Made by a program: the position numbers and the translations under genes. The notes beneath the pieces were generated by a model. The model saw nothing but the letters and a program-made list of their open reading frames with translations. It was not told the origin of the DNA and searched no databases. A DNA stretch of 64,000 bases from Marthasterias glacialis (taxonomy: Eukaryota > Echinodermata > Asteroidea > Forcipulatida > Asteriidae): contig OU452234.1 of assembly GCA_911728455.2 (NCBI GenBank), forward strand, positions 2,234,501 to 2,298,500, written 5' to 3'. This document shows positions 1 through 9,700 of the stretch, piece by piece (within the stretch, counting starts at the first letter, position 1; each line of letters begins with the position of its first letter).

Positions 1-297
1 TGGACCGAAGCCAGCAAAAAAAAAAAAACCGCTGAAAAAAGAAGTCGGCAGCGCCACGGCCAATAACTCCAGAAATAATGGGGCTAGAGAGAAATTTCTT
101 GTACCTGCAGTTAGCTGCCATAGTCCTGCATCCGACAATCTGGTTTTCCCGGCCAGCCAGGGCCATCTTCCGCCTTGAAACGCCCAGGGAACGGAGCTGC
201 TCCGAATGCTCTTCAAACGCATGTCTAATGGCACTTTTGTACACGAAGCTGTAACAAAGTGAAAACAAGACTTATCAACGGCTCTATCTCCCAAAGT

Positions 298-309
298 ATT
301 GGCGGGAAA
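298..309. promoter_or_regulatory. CCAAT-box/E2F-like composite motif (representative)
   Basis: ATTGG is an inverted CCAAT box, and it overlaps TTGGCGGGAAA, close to the E2F consensus TTTSSCGC and its common form TTTGGCGGGAAA. It occurs once per monomer in the copies reading GGCGGGAAAC. In other copies the same site reads GGCGGCAAAC or GGCAGGAAAC, which weakens the E2F match but leaves ATTGG. The three states track monomer types, so this may only be a lineage marker. No TATA box or other promoter sign is seen beside it. Confidence 0.3.
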
Positions 310-329
310 CTGACAAGTTTAACACTGTT

Positions 330-354
330 GGAAAGCCCTGTTCATGGGCTTTCC
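330..354. other. Satellite stem-loop 1 (representative copy)
   Basis: GGAAAGCCC, a 7-nt loop TGTTCAT, then GGGCTTTCC: nine perfect base pairs, extendable by T-G and T-A pairs outside. It recurs once per monomer through the array. Changes fall often in the loop (TGTGCAT near 45.3 kb, TATTCAT near 33.5 kb) or give G-T pairs (AAGCTC near 4.30 and 7.26 kb; CTTTCT near 44.9 kb). Some copies carry true mismatches (5.80 kb, 32.55 kb). Related stems persist in the diverged flanking families. Function unknown: it could be a DNA cruciform or a fold in a transcript. Confidence 0.8.
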
Positions 355-414
355 GAAAATGCCGGTCTTGAGGCTGTGGGATAAACAGGGAGGATGCCAG
401 GGCCCGCGGAGTGA

Positions 415-433
415 GGACACCCCGAGGATGTCC
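415..433. other. Satellite stem-loop 2 (representative copy)
   Basis: GGACA, nine bases, then TGTCC: a perfect 5-bp stem about 60 bp downstream of stem-loop 1. It is present in most full-length monomers and absent from the four shortened monomers at 44.9-49.9 kb. Near 50.97 and 51.48 kb the right arm is changed to TGACT, which breaks the stem. A 5-bp stem alone is weak evidence of function. Confidence 0.45.
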
Positions 434-506
434 AGTGCATACGGCCATGCTGTATGTACGTCAACAATAGCCAAGGCTGCTACGTGTGTGCTGCACCGAA
501 GCCAGC

Positions 507-524
507 AAAAAAAAAAAAAAAAAA
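507..524. repeat. Monomer A-tract (representative, A18)
   Basis: Every monomer has an A-run at this place, between CCGAAGCCAGC and CGCTGAAAAAAG. Length ranges from 6 (53,044) and 8 (52,063) up to 31 (51,554-51,584). Interrupted forms occur in blocks: AAAGAAAC-type at 6.46-16 kb, AAAAACAAAA-type at 45.5-50 kb, and AAAAAAATGAAAA at 31.25, 35.2 and 36.67 kb. Replication slippage explains the length changes; shared interruptions mark shared descent. Confidence 0.9.
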
Positions 525-2968
525 GAAAACGCTGAAAAAAGAAGTCGGCAGCGCCACAGCCAATAACTCCAGAAATAATGGGGCTAGAGAGAAATTTCTT
601 GTACCTGCAGTTAGCTGCCATAGTCCTGAGTTCGACAATTTGGTTTTCCCGGCCAGCCAGGGCCATCTTCCGCCTTGAAACGCCCAGGGAACGGAGCTGC
701 TCCGAATGCTCTTCAAACGCATGTCTAATGGCACTTTTGTACACGAAGCTGTAACAAAGTGAAAACAAGACTTATCAAGGGCTCTATCTCCCAAAGTATT
801 GGCGGCAAACTGACAAGTCTAACACTGTTGGAAAGCCCTGTTCATGGGCTTTCCGAAAATGCCGGTCTGGAGGCTGTGAGATAAACAGGGTGGATGCCAG
901 GGCCCGCGGAGTGAGGACACCCAGAGGATGTCCAGTGCATACGGCCATGCTGTATGTACGTCAACAATAGCCAAGGCCGCTAAGTGTGTGGTGGACCGAA
1001 GCCAGCAAAAAAAAAAAAACCTCCGAAAAAAGAAGTCGGCAGCGCCACGGCCAATAACTCCAGAAATAATGGGGCTAGAGAGAAATTTCTTGTACCTGCA
1101 GTTGGCTGCCATAGTCCTGTATCCGACAATCTGGTTTTCCCGGCCAGCCAGGGCCATCTTCCGCCTTGAAACGCCCAGGGAACGGAACTGCTCCGAATGC
1201 TCTTCAAACGCATGTCTAATGGCACTTTTGTACACGAAGCTGTAACAAAGTGAAAACAAGACTTATCAACGGCTCTATCACCCAAAGTATTGGCGGGAAA
1301 CTGACAAGTCTAACACTGTTGGAAAGCCCTGTTCATGGGCTTTCCGAAAATGCCGGTCTTGAGGCTGTGGGATAAACAGGGAGGATGCCAGGGCCCGCGG
1401 AGTGAGGACACCCCGAGGATGTCCAGTGCATACGGCCATGCTGTATGTACGTCAACAATAGCCAAGGCCGCTACGTGTGTGCTGCACCGAAGCCAGCAAA
1501 AAAAAAAAAACCGCTGAAAAAAGAAGTCGGCAGCGCCACGGCCAATAACTCCAGAAATAATGGGGCTAGAGAGAAATTTCTTGTACCTGCAGTTAGCTGC
1601 CATAGTCTTACATCCGACAATCTGGTTTTCCCGGCCAGCCAGGGCCATCTTCCGCCTTGAAACGCCCAGGGAACGGAGCTGCTCCGAATGCTCTTCAAAC
1701 GCATGTCTAATGGCACTTTTGTACACGAAGCTGTAACAAAGTAAAAACAAGACTTATAAACGGCTCTATCTCCCAAAGTATTGGCGGCAAACTGACAAGT
1801 TTAACACTGTTGGAAAGCCCTGTTCATGGGCTTTCCGAAAATGCCGGTCTTGAGGCTGTGAGATAAACAGGGAGGATGCCAGGGCCCGCGGAGTGAGGAC
1901 ACCCCGAGGATGTCCAGTGCATACTGCCATACTGTATGTACGTCAACAATACCCAAGGCTGCTACGTGTGTGCTGCACCGAAGCCAGCAAAAAAAAAAAA
2001 AGAAAAGAAAACGCTGAAAAAAGAAGTCGGCAGCGCCACAGCCAATAACTCCAGAAATAATGGGGCTAGAGAGAAATTTCTTGTACCTGCAGTTAGCTGC
2101 CATAGTCCTGTATTCGACAATTTGGTTTTCCCGGCCAGCCAGGGCCATCTTCCGCCTTGAAACGCCCAGGGAACGGAGCTGCTCCGAATGCTCTTCAAAC
2201 GCATGTCTAATGGCACTTTTGTACACGAAGCTGTAACAAAGTGAAAACAAGACTTATCAACGGCTCTATCTCCCAAAGTATTGGCGGCAAACTGACAAGT
2301 CTAACACTGTTGGAAAGCCCTGTTCATGGGCTTTCCGAAAATGCCGGTCTTGAGGCTGTGAGATAAACAGGGAGGATGCCAGGGCCCGCGGAGTGAGGAC
2401 ACCCAGAGGATGTCCAGTGCATACGGCCATGCTGTATGTACGTCAACAATAGCCAAGGCCGCTACGTGTGTGCTGGACCGAAGCCAGAAAAAAAAAAAAA
2501 AAAAAAACCGCTGAAAAAAGAAGTCGGCAGCGCCACGGCCAATAACTCCAGAAATAATGGGGCTAGAGAGAAATTTCTTGTACCTGCAGTTGGCTGCCAT
2601 AGTCCTGTATCCGACAATCTGGTTTTCCCGGCCAGCCAGGGCCATCTTCCGCCTTGAAACGCCCAGGGAACGGAACTGCTCCGAATGCTCTTCAAACGCA
2701 TGTCTAATGGCACTTTTGTACACGAAGCTGTAACAAAGTGAAAACAAGACTTATGAACGGCTCTATCACCCAAAGTATTGGCGGGAAACTGACAAGTCTA
2801 ACACTGTTGGAAAGCCCTGTTCATGGGCTTTCCGAAAATGCCGGTCTTGAGGCTGTGGGATAAACAGGGAGGATGCCAGGGCCCGCGGAGTGAGGACACC
2901 CCGAGGATGTCCAGTGCATACGGCCATGCTGTAAGTACGTCAACAATAGCCAAGGCCGCTACGTGTGT

Positions 2969-2985
2969 GCTGGACCGAAGCCAGC
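2969..2985. other. Satellite stem-loop 3, just before the A-tract
   Basis: GCTGG, loop ACCGAAG, CCAGC: a 5-bp stem that ends directly at the A-tract. It is intact in the GCTGGACC subfamily. In the GCTGCACC subfamily the inner pair is lost. In the copies ending GTCGGAGG (31.73, 35.68, 37.16, 52.05 kb) the stem is destroyed. It splits monomers into subfamilies and is a useful marker even if it has no function. Confidence 0.4.
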
Positions 2986-4216
2986 AAAAAAAAAAAAAAC
3001 CCGCTGAAAAAAGAAGTCGGCAGCGCCACGGCCAATAACTCCAGAAATAAAGGGGCTAGAGAGAAATTTCTTGTACCTGCAGTTAGCTGCCATAGTCCTG
3101 CATCCGACAATTTGGTTTTCCCGGCCAGCCAGGGCCATCTTCCGCCTTGAAACGCCCAGGGAACGGAGCTGCTCCGAATGCTCTTCAAACGCATGTCTAA
3201 TGGCACTTTTGTACACGAAGCTGTAACAAAGTGAAAACAAGACTTATCAACGGCTCTATCTCCCAAAGTATTGGCGGCAAACTGACAAGTCTACCACTGT
3301 TGGAAAGCCCTGTTCATGGGCTTTCCGAAAATGCCGGTCTTGAGGCTGTGAGATAAACAGGGAGGATGCCAGGGCCCGCGGAGTGAGGACACCCCGAGGA
3401 TGTCCAGTGCATACGGCCATGCTGTATGTACGTCAACAATAGCCAAGGCCGCTACGTGTGTGCTGCACCGAAGCCAGCAAAAAAAAAAAAAAAAAAAAAA
3501 AACGCTGAAAAAAGAAGTCGGCAGCGCCACAGCCAATAACTCCAGAAATAATGGGGCTAGAGAGAAATTTCTTGTACCTGCAGTTAGCTGCCATAGTCCT
3601 GTATCCGACAATCTGGTTTTCCCGGCCAGCCTGGGCCATCTTCCGCCTTGAAATGCCCAGGGAACGCAGCTGCTCCGAATGCTCTTCAAACGCATGTTTA
3701 ATGGCACTTTTGTACACGAAGCTGTAACAAAGTGAAAACAAGACTTATCAACGGCTCTATCTCCCAAAGTATTGGCGGCAAACTGAAAAGTCTACCACTG
3801 TTGGAAAGCCCTGTTCATGGGCTTTCCGAAAATGCCGGTCTTGAGGCTCTGGGATAAACAGGTAGGATGCCAGGGCCCGCGGAGTGAGGACACCCCGAGG
3901 ATGTCCAGTGCATACGGCCATGCTGTATGTACGTCAACAATAGCCAAGGCCGCTACGTGTGTGCTGGACCGAAGCCAGCAAAAAAAAAAAAAAAACCCGC
4001 TGAAAAAAGAAGTCGGCAGCGCCACGGCCAATAACTCCAGAAATAATGGGGCTAGAGAGAAATTTCTTGTACCTGCAGTTAGCTGCCATAGTCCTGCATC
4101 CGACAATCTGGTTTTCCCGGCCAGCCAGGGCCATCTTCCGCCTTGAAACGCCCAGGGAACGGAGCTGCTCCGAATGCTCTTCAAACGCATGTCTAATGGC
4201 ACTTTTGTACACGAAG

Positions 4217-7180
4217 CTGCAACAAAGTGAAAACAAGACTTATCAACGGCTCTATCCCCCAAAGTATTGGAGGGAAACTGACAAGTCTAACACTGTTGGA
4301 AAGCTCTGTTCATGGGCTTTCCAAAAATGCCGGTCTTGAGGCTGTGGGATAAACAGGGAGGATGCCAGGGCCCGCGGAGTGAGGACACCCCGAGGATGTC
4401 CAGTGCATACGGCCATGCTGTATGTACGTCAACAATAGCCAAGGCCGCTACGTGTGTGCTGGACCGAAGCCAGCAAAAAAAAAAAAAAAAAACCCGCTGA
4501 AAAAAGCAGTCGGCAGCGCCACGGCCAATAACTCCAGAAATAATGGGGCTAGAGAGAAATTTCTTGTACCTGCAGTTGGTTGCCATAGTCCTGTATCCGA
4601 CAATCTGGTTTTCCCGGCCAGCCAGGGCCATCTTCCGCCTTGAAACGCCCAGGGAACGGAGCTGCTCCGAATGCTCTTCAAACGCATGTCTAATGGCACT
4701 TTTGTACACGAAGCTGTAACAAAGTGAAAACAAGACTTATCAACGGCTCTATCTCCCAAAGTATTGGCGGCAAACTGAAAAGTCTACCACTGTTGGAAAG
4801 CCCTGTTCATGGGCTTTCCGAAAATGCCGGTCTTGAGGCTCTGGGATAAACAGGTAGGATGCCAGGGCCCGCGGAGTGAGGACACCCCGAGGATGTCCAG
4901 TGCATACGGCCATGCTGTATGTACGTCAACAATAGCCAAGGCCGCTACGTGTGTGCTGGACCGAAGCCAGCAAAAAAAAAAAAAAAAAACCCGCTGAAAA
5001 AAGAAGTCGGCAGCGCCACGGCCAATAACTCCAGAAATAATGGGGCTAGAGAGAAATTTCTCGTACCTGCAGTTAGCTGCCATAGTCCTGCATCCGACAA
5101 TCTGGATTTCCCGGCCAGCCAGGGCCATCTTCCGCCTTGAAACGCCCAGGGAACGGAGCTGCTCCGAATGCTCTTCAAACGCATGTCTAATGGCACTTTT
5201 GTACACGAAGCTGTAACAAAGTGAAAACAAGACTTATCAACGGCTCTATCTCCCAAAGTATTGGCGGCAAACTGACAAGTCTAACACTGTTGGAAAGCCC
5301 TGTTCATGGGCTTTCCGAAATGCCGGTCTTGAGGCTGTGGGATAAACAGGGAGGATGCCAGGGCCCGCGGAGTGAGGACACCCCGAGGATGTCCAGTGCA
5401 TACGGCCATGCTGTATGTACGTCAACAATAGCCAAGGCCGCTACGTGTGTGCTGGACCGAAGCCAGCAAAAAAAAAAAAAAACCCGCTGAAAAAAGAAGT
5501 CGGCAGCGCCACGGCCAATAACTCCAGAAATAATGGGGCTAGAGAGAAATTTCTTGTACCTGCAGTTAGCTGCCATAGTCCTGCATCCGACAATCTGGTT
5601 TTTCCGGCCAGCCAGGGCCATCTTCTGCCTTGAAACGCCCAGGGAACGGAGCTGCTCCGAATGCTCTTCAAACGCATGTCTAATGGCACTTTTGTACACG
5701 AAGCTGTAACAAAGTGAAAACAAGACTTATCAACGGCTCTATCTCCCAAAGTATTGGCGGCAAACTGACAAGTCTACCACTGTTGGAAAGCCCTGTTCAT
5801 GGGCTGTCTGAAAATGCCGGTCTTTAGGCTGTGGGATAAACAGGTAGGATGCCAGGGCCCGCAGAGTGAGGACACCCCGAGGATGTCCAGTGCATACGGC
5901 CATGCTGTATGTACGTCAACAATAGCCAAGGCCGTATACGTGTGTGCTGGACCGAAGCCAGCAAAAAAAAAAAAAAAAAAAACCGCTGAAAAAAGAAGTC
6001 GGCAGCGCCACGGCCAATAACTCCAGAAATAATGGGGCTAGAGAGAAATTTCTTGTACCTGCAGTTAGCTGCCATAGTCCTGCATCCGACAATCTGGTTT
6101 TCCCGGCCAGCCAGGGCCATCTTCCGCCTTGAAACGCCCAGGGAACGGAGCTGCTCCGAATGCTCTTCAAACGCATGTCTAATGGCACTTTTGTACACGA
6201 AGCTGTAACAAAGTGAAAACAAGACTTATCAACGGCTCTATCTCCCAAAGTATTGGCGGGAAACTGACAAGTTTAACACTGTTGGAAAGCCCTGTTCATG
6301 GGCTTTCCGAAAATGCCGGTCTTGAGGCTGTGGGATAAACAGGGAGGATGCCAGGGCCCGCGGAGTGAGGACACCCCGAGGATGTCCAGTGCATACGGCC
6401 ATGCTGTATGTACGTCAACAACAGCCAAGGCCGTATACGTGTGTGCTGGACCGAAGCCAGCAAAGAAACAAAAAAAAACCGCTGAAAAAAGAAGTCGGCA
6501 GCGCCACGGCCAATAACTCCAGAAATAATGGGGCTAGAGAGAAATTTCTTGTACCTGCAGTTAGCTGCTATAGTCCTGCATCCGATAATCTGGTTTTCCC
6601 GGCCAGCCAGGGCCATCTTCCGCCTTGAAACGCCCAGGGAACGGAGCTGCTCCGAATGCTCTTCAAACGCATGTCTAATGGCACTTTTGTACACGAAGCT
6701 GTAACAAAGTGAAAACAAGACTTATCAACGGCTCTATCTCCCAAAGTATTGGCGGGAAACTGACAAGTTTAACACTGTTGGAAAGCCCTGTTCATGGGCT
6801 TTCCGAAAATGCCGGTCTTGAGGCTGTGGGATAAACAGGGAGGATGCCAGGGCCCGCGGAGTGAGGACACCCCGAGGATGTCCAGGTATGTACGTCAACA
6901 ACAGCCAAGGCCGTATACGTGTGTGCTGGACCGAAGCCAGCAAAGAAACAAACAAAAAACCGCTGAAAAAAGAAGTCGGCAGCGCCACGGCCAATAACTC
7001 CAGAAATAATGGGGCTAGAGAGAAATTTCTTGTACCTGCAGTTAGCTGCCATAGTCCTGCATCCGATAATCTGGTTTTCCCGGCCAGCCAGGGCCATCTT
7101 CCGCCTTGAAACGCCCAGGGAACGGAGCTGCTCCGAATGCTCTTCAAACGCATGTCTAATGGCACTTTTGTACACGAAGC
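4217..7180. repeat. Six-monomer block, copy 1
   Basis: First copy of a ~2,963-bp block. Markers in order: GCAACAAAGTG and ATTGGAGGG (4,219-4,270), AAGCTCTGTTC (about 4,303), AAAAAAGCAGTCGG (about 4,502), CTCGTACC and CTGGATTTCC (5,060-5,108), CCGAAATGCC with one A lost (about 5,316), GGGCTGTCTG (about 5,802), GCCGTATACG (from 5,932), and AAAGAAACAAA A-tracts. The same order recurs in the next block. One monomer here (4,784-5,281) also resembles 3,792-4,287 through CTCTGGGATAAACAGGTAGG. Confidence 0.75.
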
Positions 7181-9660
7181 TGCAACAAAGTGAAAACAAG
7201 ACTTATCAACGGCTCTATCCCCCAAAGTATTGGAGGGAAACTGACAAGTCTAACACTGTTGGAAAGCTCTGTTCATGGGCTTTCCAAAAATGCCGGTCTT
7301 GAGGCTGTGGGATAAACAGGGAGGATGCCAGGGCCCGCGGAGTGAGGACACCCCGAGGATGTCCAGTGCATACGGCCATGCTGTATGTACGTCAACAATA
7401 GCCAAGGCCGCTACGTGTGTGCTGGACCGAAGCCAGCAAAAAAAAAAAAAAAACCCGCTGAAAAAAGCAGTCGGCAGCGCCACGGCCAATAACTCCAGAA
7501 ATAATGGGGCTAGAGAGAAATTTCTCGTACCTGCAGTTAGCTGCCATAGTCCTGCATCCGACAATCTGGATTTCCCGGCCAGCCAGGGCCATCTTCCGCC
7601 TTGAAACGCCCAGGGAACGGAGCTGCTCCGAATGCTCTTCAAACGCATGTCTAATGGCACTTTTGTACACGAAGCTGTAACAAAGTGAAAACAAGACTTA
7701 TCAACGGCTCTATCTCCCAAAGTATTGGCGGCAAACTGACAAGTCTAACACTGTTGGAAAGCCCTGTTCATGGGCTTTCCGAAATGCCGGTCTTGAGGCT
7801 GTGGGATAAACAGGGAGGATGCCAGGGCCCGCGGAGTGAGGACACCCCGAGGATGTCCAGTGCATACGGCCATGCTGTATGTACGTCAACAATAGCCAAG
7901 GCCGCTACGTGTGTGCTGGACCGAAGCCAGCAAAAAAAAAAAAAACCCGCTGAAAAAAGAAGTCGGCAGCGCCACGGCCAATAACTCCAGAAATAATGGG
8001 GCTAGAGAGAAATTTCTTGTACCTGCAGTTAGCTGCCATAGTCCTGCATCCGACAATCTGGTTTTTCCGGCCAGCCAGGGCCATCTTCCGCCTTGAAACG
8101 CCCAGGGAACGGAGCTGCTCCGAATGCTCTTCAAACGCATGTCTAATGGCACTTTTGTACACGAAGCTGTAACAAAGTGAAAACAAGACTTATCAACGGC
8201 TCTATCTCCCAAAGTATTGGCGGCAAACTGACAAGTCTACCACTGTTGGAAAGCCCTGTTCATGGGCTGTCTGAAAATGCCGGTCTTTAGGCTGTGGGAT
8301 AAACAGGTAGGATGCCAGGGCCCGCAGAGTGAGGACACCCCGAGGATGTCCAGTGCATACGGCCATGCTGTATGTACGTCAACAATAGCCAAGGCCGTAT
8401 ACGTGTGTGCTGGACCGAAGCCAGCAAAAAAAAAAAAAAAAAAACCGCTGAAAAAAGAAGTCGGCAGCGCCACGGCCAATAACTCCAGAAATAATGGGGC
8501 TAGAGAGAAATTTCTTGTACCTGCAGTTAGCTGCCATAGTCCTGCATCCGACAATCTGGTTTTCCCGGCCAGCCAGGGCCATCTTCCGCCTTGAAACGCC
8601 CAGGGAACGGAGCTGCTCCGAATGCTCTTCAAACGCATGTCTAATGGCACTTTTGTACACGAAGCTGTAACAAAGTGAAAACAAGACTTATCAACGGCTC
8701 TATCTCCCAAAGTATTGGCGGGAAACTGACAAGTTTAACACTGTTGGAAAGCCCTGTTCATGGGCTTTCCGAAAATGCCGGTCTTGAGGCTGTGGGATAA
8801 ACAGGGAGGATGCCAGGGCCCGCGGAGTGAGGACACCCCGAGGATGTCCAGTGCATACGGCCATGCTGTATGTACGTCAACAACAGCCAAGGCCGTATAC
8901 GTGTGTGCTGGACCGAAGCCAGCAAAGAAACAAAAAAAAACCGCTGAAAAAAGAAGTCGGCAGCGCCACGGCCAATAACTCCAGAAATAATGGGGCTAGA
9001 GAGAAATTTCTTGTACCTGCAGTTAGCTGCCATAGTCCTGCATCCAATAATCTGGTTTTCCCGGCCAGCCAGGGCCATCTTCCGCCTTGAAACGCCCAGG
9101 GAACGGAGCTGCTCCGAATGCTCTTCAAACGCATGTCTAATGGCACTTTTGTACACGAAGCTGTAACAAAGTGAAAACAAGACTTATCAACGGCTCTATC
9201 TCCCAAAGTATTGGCGGGAAACTGACAAGTTTAACACTGTTGGAAAGCCCTGTTCATGGGCTTTCCGAAAATGCCGGTCTTGAGGCTGTGGGATAAACAG
9301 GGAGGATGCCAGGGCCCGCGGAGTGAGGACACCCCGAGGATGTCCAGTGCATACGGCCATGCTGTATGTACGTCAACAACAGCCAAGGCCGTATACGTGT
9401 GTGCTGGACCGAAGCCAGCAAAGAAACAAACAAAAAACCGCTGAAAAAAGAAGTCGGCAGCGCCACGGCCAATAACTCCAGAAATAATGGGGCTAGAGAG
9501 AAATTTCTTGTACCTGCAGTTAGCTGCCATAGTCCTGCATCCGATAATCTGGTTTTCCCGGCCAGCCAGGGCCATCTTCCGCCTTGAAACGCCCAGGGAA
9601 CGGAGCTGCTCCGAATGCTCTTCAAACGCATGTCTAATGGCACTTTTGTACACGAAGCTG
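7181..9660. repeat. Six-monomer block, copy 2 (one monomer fewer)
   Basis: Carries the markers of the preceding block in the same order but is one monomer shorter. GCAGTCGGC (about 7,464), which in copy 1 precedes TTGTACCTGCAGTTGG, is here joined to CTCGTACC and CTGGATTTCC, which in copy 1 belong to the next monomer. The exchange therefore lies at about 7,466-7,523. Downstream the two copies run at an offset of about 2,462-2,464. Copy 1 has its own 16-bp loss at 6,884 that this copy lacks. Confidence 0.75.
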
Positions 9661-9700
9661 TAACAAAGTGAAAACAAGACTTATCAACGGCTCTATCTCC

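Larger units (their letters stand above)
319..3266. repeat. Trimer higher-order block, two copies, ~1,482 bp
   Basis: Three-monomer unit repeated: 319 pairs with 1,801 and 819 with 2,301. Shared markers are GCGCCACAGCC in the first monomer (551 and 2,034), CACCCAGAGGATG (about 928 and 2,410), GTTGGCTGCC, and CGGAACTGCTCC (1,183 and 2,669) in the second. Differences are mainly A-tract length and scattered substitutions, so this duplication is older than the trimer at 9.7-12.7 kb. Confidence 0.7.

Noticed and set aside
2969..3000. Pol III unit on the minus strand: T-run terminator with GCTTCGGTCC as a B box
   Set aside because: The B-box match is poor (one base missing, others changed), it lies downstream of the T-run, and no A box is placed correctly.
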